From the NCBI GenBank assembly GCA_051004675.1, contig JBPCKC010000052.1:1-54464 (forward strand): a stretch of 54,464 nucleotides of DNA, given 5' to 3'. Position 1 is the stretch's first letter, and every line of letters starts with the position of its first letter. The translations under genes and the position numbers were made by a program. The stretch comes from JBDTSW01 sp051004675 (GTDB taxonomy: Bacteria > Actinomycetota > Thermoleophilia > Solirubrobacterales > 70-9). A model generated the notes under the pieces. It did no database searches. It saw only the letters and a program-made list of their open reading frames with translations, and had not been told where the DNA came from. Shown here piece by piece: positions 44,578-53,366 of this stretch.

Positions 44578-44865
44578 ATGAAGCTCTACATCTGCTGGGG
44601 AACCTTCCAGACGCCGCGCCCAGGCGGGCATCCGTGCCACAACGCCTACCAGGCGCTAAAGATGGCGGGGCACGACCCCGAGACCCATAAGGTCCACGGC
44701 CTGGGCGCCGGACCCAAGCTCTTCCAGGTCAAGACGGCCGGGCGCAAGGAGGTCGAGGAGCTCACGGGCAGCCCGACCGTCCCGGTGCTCGTGACCGACT
44801 CGGGCGAGGTCGTCACCGACTCGAAGCGCATCGTGGAGTGGGCCGAGGCCAACCCGGCCGCGTAG
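44578..44865 (+). CDS. glutaredoxin/GST N-terminal domain-like protein
   Basis: 95 residues, thioredoxin fold. It opens MKLYICWGTFQTPRPGGHPC, so the usual C-x-x-C is replaced by a single Cys6 and a distant Cys20. GSPTVPVLVTDSGEVVTDS gives the cis-Pro loop and the glutathione-binding turn of GST N-terminal domains. Probably a glutathione- or mycothiol-independent binding module; redox activity doubtful. ATG 44578 has TAGGGT 7 nt upstream (leaderless). The c-di-AMP riboswitch promoter starts 18 bp downstream. Confidence 0.8.
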   Translation: MKLYICWGTFQTPRPGGHPCHNAYQALKMAGHDPETHKVHGLGAGPKLFQVKTAGRKEVEELTGSPTVPVLVTDSGEVVTDSKRIVEWAEANPAA

Positions 44866-44883
44866 CGGAGTATTAGCGGTTGC

Positions 44884-44912
44884 TTGCAAATGACTTACCG
44901 AATCGCTACTAT
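44884..44912 (+). promoter_or_regulatory. sigma-70-type promoter of the riboswitch transcript
   Basis: TTGCAA (44884-44889), 17-nt spacer and TACTAT (44907-44912). Predicted start near 44919, just before the riboswitch. Confidence 0.65.
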
Positions 44913-44917
44913 CCCGC

Positions 44918-45060
44918 CGGTCCGTAAACGGTAAAGCCGAATTCCCGGGGGCCGAAGCCACGGGGAACGGGGGAACCAACCAGTTGGGGCGAGCTCACCT
45001 TCCTTTGTGAGGGCGCGACTCCTTTAGCGCCAGCCCGTCAGCTAACCCCGTAGGCAGACG
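44918..45060 (+). promoter_or_regulatory. c-di-AMP riboswitch (ydaO class)
   Basis: The class's conserved strings are present in order: CCGAA (near 44937), GGGGGAACCAA (44969 region), a GGGGCGAG segment, and the very conserved CCCGTCAGCTAAC...GTAGGC close to the 3' end (45034-45055). In this class c-di-AMP binding usually turns expression off. It lies directly upstream of a secreted NlpC/P60-like gene, the typical cell-wall target in actinobacteria. The ribosome site of that gene (AAGGAG) follows within 10 nt of the last conserved block. Confidence 0.92.
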
Positions 45061-45077
45061 AAGGAGAAAACCGAACC

Positions 45078-45641
45078 TTGGATTCCAACACCCCCACCTC
45101 GCCCTCGCGACGCATGGCGCGGTCGCTGGCGATCACCCTCGCCTCGGCCGGGCTGGCACTCACCGCCGCTCCGGCGCTGGCGGGCTCCGGTGGCCTCGGC
45201 GGCCCCGGCGCTGACGGCGGCGACGGCTCGACGAGCAAGGCGAAGCTTCGCAACGGCCTCGCGACCGTGCCCTCCAGCGCGCCCTCCCGAGTCAAGAAGG
45301 TGATCGAGGCCGCGAACAGGATCGCCAAGGGCAAGGAGTACTGCCTGGGTGGAGGCCACAGCAGCTGGCAGGACAACTGCTATGACTGCTCCGGAGCCGT
45401 TTCCTACGCGCTTCACGGCGGCGACTTCGTGAGCTCCCCGATGCCCTCCGGCAGCTACGAGGTTTGGGGAAAGCGCGGAAAGGGTAAGTGGATCACCGTC
45501 TATGCGAATGGCGGGCATATGTACGCGGTTATCGCTGGGCTAAGATTCGATACGTCGATGACGCCAGGCGCCGGTCCGGGATGGAGCACGGAAATGCGAT
45601 CCAGCTCCGGGTTCCGGGTCAGGCACCCAAACAACTTCTAG
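45078..45641 (+). CDS. secreted NlpC/P60-like (C40) cell-wall hydrolase
   Basis: 187 residues with TTG start; AAGGAG at 45061-45066. Signal peptide to about residue 36 (SLAITLASAGLALTAAPALA), then a Gly/Asp-rich stretch and one catalytic domain. YDCSGAVSYALHGG holds the nucleophile Cys, GGHMYAVIAG the His; the third polar residue is not clear. Relatives cleave peptidoglycan peptides. The domain is compact (about 120 residues) and lacks extra SH3 or coiled-coil regions. Its control by a c-di-AMP riboswitch ties it to cell-wall remodelling and osmotic state. Confidence 0.82.
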   Translation: MDSNTPTSPSRRMARSLAITLASAGLALTAAPALAGSGGLGGPGADGGDGSTSKAKLRNGLATVPSSAPSRVKKVIEAANRIAKGKEYCLGGGHSSWQDNCYDCSGAVSYALHGGDFVSSPMPSGSYEVWGKRGKGKWITVYANGGHMYAVIAGLRFDTSMTPGAGPGWSTEMRSSSGFRVRHPNNF

Positions 45642-45670
45642 CGCCAGACCCCCATCCAGCGCTAGGACAC

Positions 45671-45708
45671 GCCCCCGGGCCTCTTCACCCCCCCCGAGGC
45701 CCGGGGGC
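45671..45708. terminator. hairpin terminator after the C40 protein
   Basis: Perfect 13-bp stem GCCCCCGGGCCTC / GAGGCCCGGGGGC with a 12-nt C-rich loop, followed by AACTACTTTCTT on the plus strand. Likely end of the riboswitch-controlled transcript. Confidence 0.8.
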
Positions 45709-45774
45709 AACTACTTTCTTCCGGGTCGCGACGCGCGGGCGGCCGGCCCGCATGGCCGCCTCGGCCAACGCCGC

Positions 45775-45845
45775 GAGGGTCTGACCCCTGATCGCGTGAG
45801 AGGGGCCTGACCCCTTGGGCGATCGCGCGAGGGCCTGACCCCCCT
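45775..45845. repeat. cluster of three GGGGYCTGACCCC palindromes
   Basis: GGGTCTGACCCC at 45777-45788, GGGGCCTGACCCC at 45802-45814 and GGGCCTGACCCCCC at 45831-45844; the CTGAC cores are 26 and 28 bp apart. It is the reverse-complement form of the repeat in the SDR gene at 29361-29430. The spacers share GATCGCG. The rest of the 45642-45882 region holds only the upstream terminator. Confidence 0.85.
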
Positions 45846-45894
45846 GGGTGCGTCACACACGGATCGCGGGGGCCCGGATAACGTGCCGCGCCCG

Positions 45895-46529
45895 ATGGGC
45901 TCCAGCTTCGACGACGCCACCTCCCTGCGACCCGCGGGCGACGGTGCGTGGGAGGGGGAGGTCGCCGACGACTGGCAGACGCCGCGCGGACCCCTCGGGG
46001 GATATGTGATGGCGATCGCGATGCGGGCCATGGAGCTCGCCGTGGACGACTCGGAGCGTCAGGCCCGCTCCTCGACGAGCTACCGATGCCGCGGGTGGCG
46101 CCCCCAGACCCGCCCGCGCCCGTCGACGAGCGCTTCCCTCGCGAGAACCGTCCGGCGTTCATGGAACGGCTCTCGATGCAGCATCGCTTCGGCGATCCAC
46201 CCTTCACCGGCTCGGAGCACGGCATCGCCGGAGGCTGGCTGGGCCTGCTGGAGGAGCGCCCGGTGGACTCGCTGGCGGTCGCCGTCCTCGCCGACGCCTG
46301 GTTCCCCGCGCCGTGGCCGCGCCTGAAAGCCTTCGCCCCCGCGCCGACGATCGACCTGACGGTCCACTTCCGCTCGCCACTTCCCGCGGCGGGGCCGCTG
46401 CTCCTGGGCCGCTTCCACAACCGGTACGTGCGCGACGGGTTCTTCGAGGAGGACGGCGAGTTGTGGGCGCCCGACGGGACCCTGGTCGCGCAGTCCCGCC
46501 AGCTCAGCCTGTTGCTTGGGGCGAGTTAG
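45895..46529 (+). pseudogene. acyl-CoA thioesterase (TesB-like) with internal deletion
   Basis: An N-terminal part in one frame (45895 to about 46065, MGSSFDDATSLRPAG then DDWQTPRGPLGGYVMAIAM) is followed in another frame by the rest (from about 46060, GPLLDELPMP, then to 46529), ending HNRYVRDGFFEEDGELW and LVAQSRQLSLLL. Both halves fit a two-hot-dog thioesterase family protein, but the central strands of the first hot dog (about 45-50 residues, HFLRP type segment) are missing and the frame shifts. The surviving GGCCCGCTC at 46062-46070 fits both sides, as expected after recombination between short repeats. Confidence 0.75.
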
Positions 46530-46577
46530 GCGGCGCCGGGTAGGGGCCGTGCCGGACGGACGCCCCCGATGCCCGGG

Positions 46578-47948
46578 CTACCTGACCACGCGGATCAGCT
46601 TCTTGTTGACGAACTCCTCGATTCCGTAGCGGCCGAGCTCCCGGCCGAAGCCCGACTGCTTGACGCCGCCGAAGGGCAGCTCGGCGCCGTCCAGGCCCAC
46701 CCCGTTGACGTAAACCATCCCGGCGTCCAAGCCGTCGGCCACCCGCTGCGCCTGCTCCGGATCGTCGGTGAACACGTAGGAGCCGAGCCCGTACGGCGTG
46801 TCGTTCGCCAGCTCGATCGCCTCCTCCTCGGAGCCGACGCGGTACACGCTCGCGACGGGGCCGAAGAACTCCTCGTGATGGGCGTCGTTGCCCGGTGTGA
46901 TCCCGGTCAGAACGGTGCTCGGGAAGAAGTTCCCGTTCCGCTCGCCGCCGGCGACAACCTCGGCGCCCTGGGCCACCGCGCGGTCCAACTGCTCCTGGAG
47001 CGTCTCCGCCGCAGAATCGGACGAAAGCGGTCCCATCTCGGCGCCCTCGGACGTGGGGTCGGACGGCTGGGCGGCGGTCATCTTGGACGTGAACTTCTCG
47101 AGGAAGTCGTCGTAGATCTCGTCGGCAACGATGAACCTCTTCGCCGCGTTGCAGGACTGCCCGGTGTTGTCCAGCCGGCCCGCGACCGCCGCCTCGACCG
47201 CCTCGTCCAGATTCTCGGCGCCGAGGAGCACGAAGGGATCAGACCCGCCGAGCTCGAGCACGACCTTCTTCAGGTTCCGGCCGGCGATCTCGGCGACCGC
47301 GGCCCCGGCGCGCTCGGAGCCGGTCAGCGAGACCCCCCGCACCCGCGGATCCTCGATCGCCTTCTCGATCTGCTCGTTCGTGGCGAGGACAGTCTGGTAG
47401 GCGCCCTCGGGGAACCCCGCGTCCTCGTGCGTCCTCTGGATCGCCTCAGCGGATTCTGGGCACTGGTGCGCAGGCTTCAGCAGGATCGGGTTGCCCACGA
47501 CGAGGTTCGGCCCAGCGAAGCGGGCCACCTGGTAGTAGGGGAAGTTCCACGGCATGATCCCCAGCAAGGGGCCGACCGACGAGCGCCGAATCAGCGCGGT
47601 GCCCTCTCCCGCCATCAACTCGATCGGCTCGTCTTTGAGGAAGTCCTCCGCGTTGTCGGCGTAGTAGCCGTAGATGTCGACGCAGAAGTCGACCTCGCCG
47701 AGGGCCTGCTCCATCGGCTTGCCCATCTCCCGCACGGCGATCTCCGCCAGCTCCTCCCTGCGCTCGGAATGAAGCTCGGAGACCTTCTTGACCAACGCGG
47801 CCCGCTCGGAGACTGAAGTCTTCAGCGCCCAGTTGCGGTGGGCCTCCTCCGCGGCCGCAATCGCTGCCCGGAGGTCCTCCTCGGACATCTCCGGGTACTC
47901 CTTGCCCGTCTCACCGGTAGCCGGGTTGACGACCGTGTACTTGCTCAT
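46578..47948 (-). CDS. gabD: NAD(P)-dependent succinate-semialdehyde dehydrogenase
   Basis: 456 residues, aldehyde dehydrogenase superfamily, GabD1-like short form. Catalytic Cys is in NTGQSCNAAKR and the general-base Glu in VLELGGSDPF; MPWNFPYYQ and the C-terminal PFGGVKQSGFGRELG are standard. AAGGAGG precedes the ATG by 8 nt. Last gene of the leftward operon, 40 nt after alanine dehydrogenase, where it would oxidise the semialdehyde formed by the class III aminotransferase. Other aldehydes (malonate or glutarate semialdehyde) are not excluded. Confidence 0.9.
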   Translation of the reverse strand: MSKYTVVNPATGETGKEYPEMSEEDLRAAIAAAEEAHRNWALKTSVSERAALVKKVSELHSERREELAEIAVREMGKPMEQALGEVDFCVDIYGYYADNAEDFLKDEPIELMAGEGTALIRRSSVGPLLGIMPWNFPYYQVARFAGPNLVVGNPILLKPAHQCPESAEAIQRTHEDAGFPEGAYQTVLATNEQIEKAIEDPRVRGVSLTGSERAGAAVAEIAGRNLKKVVLELGGSDPFVLLGAENLDEAVEAAVAGRLDNTGQSCNAAKRFIVADEIYDDFLEKFTSKMTAAQPSDPTSEGAEMGPLSSDSAAETLQEQLDRAVAQGAEVVAGGERNGNFFPSTVLTGITPGNDAHHEEFFGPVASVYRVGSEEEAIELANDTPYGLGSYVFTDDPEQAQRVADGLDAGMVYVNGVGLDGAELPFGGVKQSGFGRELGRYGIEEFVNKKLIRVVR

Positions 47949-47988
47949 CTTGCTCCTCCTTCGCTCGGATTCAGTCTCGTCGTTCGTT

Positions 47989-49185
47989 TCAGTGGGCGCC
48001 CTGCCTGGCGCCCGACGCCGTCGCCCCCGCCCCGTCGCTGCCGGGCGCGCCGTTCGCGGAGGCCGGGTCGATCCCGAGGGCGTCGTCGGGCATGACGTAG
48101 TCCATGCCGACCCCCTCGGCGACCGCCGGGTGCGTGACCTCGCCGTGGGCGATGTTCACACCGAGCTTCAGCCCCTCGTCGCGGCGCGAAGCCTCGACGA
48201 TGCCGTGGTCGGCCACCGCGAGCACGTAGGGGAGCGTCGCGTTGGTGAGCGCGTAGGTCGAGGTGATCGGGACCGCGCCGGGCATGTTGGCAACGCAGTA
48301 ATGGATGATCCCGTCGACTTCGTAGGTCGGGTCGGAGTGGGTGGTGGGCCTCGACGTCTCGAAGCAACCGCCCTGATCGATGGCCACGTCGACGAGCACC
48401 GCGCTGGGCTTCATCAGCGCGAGCTGGGCGCGGGTGATAACGCGCGGGGCCTTGGCCCCGTGGACCAGGACGCCCCCGATCACGAGATCGATGGTGGGCA
48501 GGCGCTCCTCGATCGAGAGCGTCGAGGAGAACACCGTCGAAGCCCGGCCGCCGAACGCAACGTCCAGCTCGCGCAGCTTGTCGATCGAGACGTCGTAGAC
48601 GAAGACGTCGGCCTCCATCCCGATCGCGATGAACGCCGCGTTCATCCCCACCGCGCCGCCCCCGATGACCATCACGTTGGCCGGGGCGACCCCCGGGACG
48701 CCGCCGAGCAGGATCCCGCGGCCGCCGAGCGGCTTCTCCAGCATGAACGCCCCCGCCTGCGTCGCGATCTTCCCGGCGATCTCGCTCATCGGCGCCAGCA
48801 GCGGTAGCCGCCCGTGCCGGTCCTCCACCGTCTCGTAGGCCACGCAGATCGCCTTCGTGTCGGCGAGGGCTTGGGTCAACTCCGCCGCCGGCGCGAGGTG
48901 GAGGTAGGTGAAGAGCGTGGTCTCGGCCCGCAGCATCTCCACCTCGGGCAGCTGGGGCTCCTTCACCTTGAGCACGAGGTCGGCCTCTCCCCAGATGTCC
49001 TCGGCCCCAGGCACGATCCTCGCCCCCTGGGCCTCGTAGTCGGCATCCGCGACCGCGCTGCCCTCCCCCGCACCCTTTTGGATCAGGACTTCGTGTCCGT
49101 GCTCGGCCAGCTCGCGAGCCCCGATCGGCGTGAGGGCGACGCGGTACTCGTCGGCCTTGATCTCGGTGGGAATCCCGACCTTCAT
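47989..49185 (-). CDS. ald: alanine dehydrogenase
   Basis: 398 residues. MKVGIPTEIKADEYRVALTP opening, KVKEPQ with the substrate Lys, YLHLAP with catalytic His, cofactor loop VIGGGAVGMNAAFIA, and VDVAIDQGGCFET. Reversibly deaminates alanine to pyruvate and ammonia. The core ends near residue 370; a low-complexity tail of about 25 residues (ANGAPGSDGAGATASG) is extra. ATG overlaps the upstream stop (ATGA). In this operon it would regenerate the pyruvate used as amino acceptor by the aminotransferase. Confidence 0.95.
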   Translation of the reverse strand: MKVGIPTEIKADEYRVALTPIGARELAEHGHEVLIQKGAGEGSAVADADYEAQGARIVPGAEDIWGEADLVLKVKEPQLPEVEMLRAETTLFTYLHLAPAAELTQALADTKAICVAYETVEDRHGRLPLLAPMSEIAGKIATQAGAFMLEKPLGGRGILLGGVPGVAPANVMVIGGGAVGMNAAFIAIGMEADVFVYDVSIDKLRELDVAFGGRASTVFSSTLSIEERLPTIDLVIGGVLVHGAKAPRVITRAQLALMKPSAVLVDVAIDQGGCFETSRPTTHSDPTYEVDGIIHYCVANMPGAVPITSTYALTNATLPYVLAVADHGIVEASRRDEGLKLGVNIAHGEVTHPAVAEGVGMDYVMPDDALGIDPASANGAPGSDGAGATASGARQGAH

Positions 49186-50327
49186 GCCAGCACTCCTTCG
49201 CTCACGTCCACCTCGAAGGTGGCGCCGCGCCTCTCAAGCTCGGCGAACATCTCCTCGGGATCGATGCAGCCCTCCGGCGGCAGCGCTCCCCTCACCTCGA
49301 TCGAACCCCGCGCGAACATCCGCGCCGCCGCCGCGGCCGGCGCGGCCGTGGAGACGATCCCACCGCCCAGGCCCCAGCCCTCGTGCGGCCGGGTGACGGC
49401 GCGGACCGTCGCTACCCGCCCGTCGCGAGCGGCCTCGACCAAGTGCACCGAGGCCGTATGGGGCGAGGGCGGAAGCGCCTCGCGAGCGGCGGCGTCGATC
49501 TCCGAATCAAGGCCCGCCTCCTCCGCTTGGCGTCCGGGGGCGGCACGGTTACCGATCAGCTCGCGCAGTCGCTCCAGCACCACGGGTGCGAGCGAGAGGC
49601 GAAAGCTCCCCTCCGCGGCGCCGAAGCTCGCGCCGAACGTGCGCATCTCGGAGTGCAGCGTGTAGATCGTGGCACCCTCGCCGATCGGGTCGCCGAAGTC
49701 CACGCTCCCGCCGTCCGCCATCGGCTCGATCTCGGTGGGCTCGCCGCCGCGGAGCACCACCGGCGCCATGGTCAGCTCGTCGACGAGGGTCCGAACCGAG
49801 TAGGGGACGCTGAAGGAACCCGGCGGGTTCGGGTCGCGGCCCGCGGCCCAGACGCGAACCTCGTCGGCCGAGCCGCCCAGGCGCTCAGCGGCCACCCTCG
49901 CCATCAGGTTGGTCTTGCCCGGAGCCGAGCCGATGCCGAGGACAGCGGTGAGACCGGCTGCCTCGAACTCGCCCGACAGCTCGAGCTGACGACCCGTCAT
50001 CCAGTAGAGGCCGCCCAGGTCCAGGTAGTGACAGCCTGCCTCCAAGCAGGCCCGCATCGCCTCGAGGTTGATCCGGTACGACGCGGAATTCACCAGCGCT
50101 CCGCAGCCGGCCAGCGCGCCCGGCAGCGACCCCGGCTGGGCGCCAGTCGCAGTCGCGTCCACCCGGGTGGCAGTCGCCTTCCCGCCCCCATGGGCCTCGG
50201 CGACGGCACCGGCGCGCTCCGCGTCGAGATCGAGCAGCGCCAGCTCCGAGATCTCGTCGGACTCGGCGAGGTCGCGGACGATCGCCGGGGCGATCGTGCC
50301 GCCCGCGCCCAGTACTGCGACCCTCAT
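49182..50327 (-). CDS. saccharopine dehydrogenase-like NAD(P)-binding protein
   Basis: 381 residues. Rossmann start MRVAVLGAGGTIAPAIVRDL, then LLDLDAERA at the end of strand 2. The later fold (HYLDLGGLYWM, GIGSAPGKTNLMA) matches the saccharopine dehydrogenase/homospermidine-synthase-like group. True substrate unknown; an imine-forming or -reducing step on an amino acid or polyamine is plausible. Start ATG 50327 overlaps the PucR stop (ATGA) and its own stop overlaps ald, so it is embedded in the operon. Confidence 0.85.
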   Translation of the reverse strand: MRVAVLGAGGTIAPAIVRDLAESDEISELALLDLDAERAGAVAEAHGGGKATATRVDATATGAQPGSLPGALAGCGALVNSASYRINLEAMRACLEAGCHYLDLGGLYWMTGRQLELSGEFEAAGLTAVLGIGSAPGKTNLMARVAAERLGGSADEVRVWAAGRDPNPPGSFSVPYSVRTLVDELTMAPVVLRGGEPTEIEPMADGGSVDFGDPIGEGATIYTLHSEMRTFGASFGAAEGSFRLSLAPVVLERLRELIGNRAAPGRQAEEAGLDSEIDAAAREALPPSPHTASVHLVEAARDGRVATVRAVTRPHEGWGLGGGIVSTAAPAAAAARMFARGSIEVRGALPPEGCIDPEEMFAELERRGATFEVDVSEGVLA

Positions 50328-51886
50328 CTGACCAGCTCCCGCGCCCGGAGCGCCAGCCACAGCTCGATCCGGTCGGTCGCGCGCCCGAGGTCGCGCCCCG
50401 TCAGCTCCTCGACCTTGCGGATCCGGTAGCGCAGCGTGTGGCGATGGCAGTAAAGGCACCGCGCGGCGCGCTCCCAGTTGCCGTTGTTCTCGATGAAGGC
50501 CTCCAGCGAGCGCAGCAACTCGCCGCCGTATTCGCCCTCGGTGCGCTCGATCGGCTCCAGCAGCCCATCGCTGTAGGCGCGCAGCGCATCATCGTCCTGG
50601 AGCGCGAGCAGGAGGGTGAAGGCGCCGAGGTCCTCGTGGGAGGCGACCTCCGGGGCTTCTCCGTTTCCCAGCGAGGTGGCCTCCAGCGCGCAGCGAGCCT
50701 CGTGAAACGCCCGCCGAAGCGATCCCACGCCGGCGGGACGTGACACCGCGGCGCGCACCGCGGCGCGGCGAGCGAGGAGCGAGGAGCGGACGCCCGCCGC
50801 AATCTTGGCCGGGCCGGGGCCACCGGTGCCCACGACGGCGCAGAGCAGCGGCCTGCCCGCGGCGGAGGTTGTGGCTACGAGCCCGCGAGCGCCGAGCTCG
50901 GCGAGGCGAGCCTCGACCTCCGCCTCGGCGGCCGTCGGGTCGTCCAGGTCGAAGACGAGGACGGCCGCGTCGGTGCCGATGCCGAACGGGCGCAACCGCC
51001 CAGCCGCCTCGTCGGCGTCCAGTCGCCCGCTGAGCGCCTCGGTGAGCAGGTCGCCGGCCAGGCGGCGCTCGGTCTCCTGGACCACCCGCTCGCGCATCAG
51101 CTCGAGGCCCACCACCATCGCGGCCTGGCGCGAGAGCAGGCGCTCGAAGGGGCCCAGCGACTCGCCGTCGGAAACGACCACGAGCCACGCGATCGGGGAG
51201 GCGTCGCGGCGCCCGGACACCGGCACGGCGAGCGCGCGATCGACGAGCGCAGCATCCGAGGGCGCGAAGAAGGCGACCTGTCCGGAGCCGTTACGGCCCA
51301 GCACCTCGCCCGCGAGCGACCCGGTGAGCTCGGCGTCGGGACCCCCGCTTGGCGGTTGGCGGGCCAGCTCGGCCCCGCGTCCGTCGAGGACGAGGGCCGC
51401 CCCCCCCACCGCCTCCGCGATCGACTCGAGCACCCCGTCGAGGCCCTTGCCCTGAAGCACCAGCCGCTCGAGGCGCTCGTGCACCTCGCCGGCGCGCTGC
51501 AGCACGTCGTACTGCTCGTTGACGAGCTTGCCGAACGCGTACTCGGTGATCGCGATGAACGGCATCTCGTAGGGCACCTCGAACAGCGGCAGCCCCCGGG
51601 CCTCCGCCTCCACGACAAGGGCCTTCGGCAACCGCTTGGCCGAAAGGCCCGTCCCGAACCCGATGCCCGCCAGGTCGTGCCCGTCGAGCAACTCGATGAA
51701 CTGGCGCTGCTTGGCCGGCGAAGTGAGCTGGATTCCCGTGGTGAGCAGCAGCTCGCCCCCGGACATCCAGGGGGTGGGATCCTCGAGCTCGGTGATGTGG
51801 ACCCAGCGGATGGGCCGGCCGGCGTTCTCGGCCCCGGCGACCAGCTCGAGCCCGCACCCCTTGGCGAGGCCGCCGACCGTGAGCAT
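50324..51886 (-). CDS. PucR family transcriptional regulator
   Basis: 520 residues. N-terminal PucR domain (ITELEDPTPWMSGGELLLTTG), a central GGDEF-like CdaR region (about 270-390) and the C-terminal HTH_30: FIENNGNWERAARCLYCHRHTLRYRIRKVEEL. PucR-type proteins act as activators of purine, GABA or amino-acid catabolism. It lies inside the operon, 21 nt after the aminotransferase and overlapping the next gene, so autoregulation is likely. Confidence 0.92.
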   Translation of the reverse strand: MLTVGGLAKGCGLELVAGAENAGRPIRWVHITELEDPTPWMSGGELLLTTGIQLTSPAKQRQFIELLDGHDLAGIGFGTGLSAKRLPKALVVEAEARGLPLFEVPYEMPFIAITEYAFGKLVNEQYDVLQRAGEVHERLERLVLQGKGLDGVLESIAEAVGGAALVLDGRGAELARQPPSGGPDAELTGSLAGEVLGRNGSGQVAFFAPSDAALVDRALAVPVSGRRDASPIAWLVVVSDGESLGPFERLLSRQAAMVVGLELMRERVVQETERRLAGDLLTEALSGRLDADEAAGRLRPFGIGTDAAVLVFDLDDPTAAEAEVEARLAELGARGLVATTSAAGRPLLCAVVGTGGPGPAKIAAGVRSSLLARRAAVRAAVSRPAGVGSLRRAFHEARCALEATSLGNGEAPEVASHEDLGAFTLLLALQDDDALRAYSDGLLEPIERTEGEYGGELLRSLEAFIENNGNWERAARCLYCHRHTLRYRIRKVEELTGRDLGRATDRIELWLALRARELVR

Positions 51887-51907
51887 CAGGCGATCACCAC
51901 GGGTGCC

Positions 51908-53302
51908 CTACCCGAGACGCTCGGCTGCCTCGGTGAGGACGGGGCGGAGGATGCCCTCGATCTCGGCGAAGTGCTCGGGGTCGCAGATCAGCGGCGGCGC
52001 GAGCTGGATCACGGGGTCGCCGCGGTCGTCGGCGCGGCAGATGAGCCCGCGGCGGTAGAGCTCGCCGGAGATGAACCCGCGCAGGAGCTCCTCGGACTCC
52101 TCCTCGTTGAAGCCCTCCTTGGTGTCCTGGTCCTTGACCAGCTCGACGGCGTGGAAGTAGCCGGCGCCACGGACGTCGCCCACGATCGGGATGTCTCGCA
52201 AGCCCTCGAGCATGGACCGCAGCTCACCCTCGTTCGCGAGGACGTTGCCGCAAAGGTCCTCCCGCTCGAAGACGTCGAGGTTGGCCATCGCGATCGCCGC
52301 CGCCACGGGATGGCCCGCAAAGGTAAAGCCGTGGGTGAACATCTCGGTGCCGTGCATGAACGGCTCGGCCACCCGGTCCGAGGCGATCAGCGCGCCCATC
52401 GGTGCATAGGCCGACGTGAGGGCCTTCGCGGTAGTGATCAGGTCCGGCTGGTAGTCGTAGCGCTGGCAGCCGAAGTAGTGGCCCAGCCGGCCCCACGAGC
52501 AGATGACCTCGTCGGAGATCAGCAGCACGTCGTGGCGATCGCAGATCTCGCGCACGCGCTGGAAGTAGCCGTCCTGGGGCGGGATGCACCCGCCGGCGTT
52601 CTGGAGCGGTTCCAGGATCACCGCCGCGACCGTGTCCGCGCCCTCGAACTCGATCCTCTGCTCGATCTTCTCGGCGGCCCAGAGCGGGTCGCGGTCGGCG
52701 GGCCAGCGGTAGCTGTTCGTGTTCGGAACGTGGCAGCCGCCCGGCATCGTCGGCTCGAACTGCGCTTTCAGCGTGGGCAGTCCGGTGGCCGAGAGCGCCC
52801 CCAGCGAGGTCCCGTGATAGGCGATCACCTTCGTGCGCCGCTGGTCGCCGCGCAGGCGGTGGTAGGAGCGAGCGAGCTTGAGCGCGGACTCGACTGCCTC
52901 CGAGCCGCCCGATGTGAAGAAGACCCTGTTGAGGTCGCCTGGGGTGAGGCTCGCCACGCGCTCGGCCAGCTCGACCGCCGGCGGGTGCGCGAACATCCAT
53001 GCCTGGAAGAAGCCGAGCTCCGCCGACTGCGCGGCCGCGGCCTCGCCGAGCTCGCGTCGCCCGTGGCCGGCGTTGACGCAGTAGAGCGCCGCCAGCCCGT
53101 CGAGATAGCGCTTGCCGTGGGCATCGAAGACGTAGCAGCCCTCGCCGCGAACGATTATCGGAAGCTCGCTGTCGGCGTAGTTGCCGAGCCGCGTGAAGTG
53201 CATCCAGAGGTGACGCTTGGCGCGCGTCGAGAGATCCTGGGCGTCGTGGGCACCCGCGGCGGTCTCGGTCGGTACCGGTCGGTCTTGCAGCTTGTTCGAC
53301 AT
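51908..53302 (-). CDS. class III omega-amino acid:pyruvate aminotransferase
   Basis: 464 residues, PLP-dependent. FTSGGSEAVESALKLAR (phosphate binding), LISDEVICSWGRLG (PLP-ring Asp), ITTAKALTSAYAPMG (Schiff-base Lys) and HGFTFAGHPVA are all present. Similar to putrescine/beta-alanine/GABA:pyruvate transaminases. ATG 53302 has AAGGGAG 3 nt upstream; the longer frame upstream enters the divergent regulator region. First gene of the operon; with alanine dehydrogenase it makes a pyruvate-alanine cycle for net deamination. Confidence 0.92.
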   Translation of the reverse strand: MSNKLQDRPVPTETAAGAHDAQDLSTRAKRHLWMHFTRLGNYADSELPIIVRGEGCYVFDAHGKRYLDGLAALYCVNAGHGRRELGEAAAAQSAELGFFQAWMFAHPPAVELAERVASLTPGDLNRVFFTSGGSEAVESALKLARSYHRLRGDQRRTKVIAYHGTSLGALSATGLPTLKAQFEPTMPGGCHVPNTNSYRWPADRDPLWAAEKIEQRIEFEGADTVAAVILEPLQNAGGCIPPQDGYFQRVREICDRHDVLLISDEVICSWGRLGHYFGCQRYDYQPDLITTAKALTSAYAPMGALIASDRVAEPFMHGTEMFTHGFTFAGHPVAAAIAMANLDVFEREDLCGNVLANEGELRSMLEGLRDIPIVGDVRGAGYFHAVELVKDQDTKEGFNEEESEELLRGFISGELYRRGLICRADDRGDPVIQLAPPLICDPEHFAEIEGILRPVLTEAAERLG

Positions 53303-53366
53303 TGACTCCCTTTCGCTGGCTCGGCCGGTGCCGCGCTCCGCGGGACGGAGACGCCCGGCCAAGGCG

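Noticed and set aside
45777..45844. Tandem terminators after the riboswitch-controlled gene
   Set aside because: A separate perfect hairpin at 45671-45708 already fits that role, and the repeats match a family found also inside a gene.
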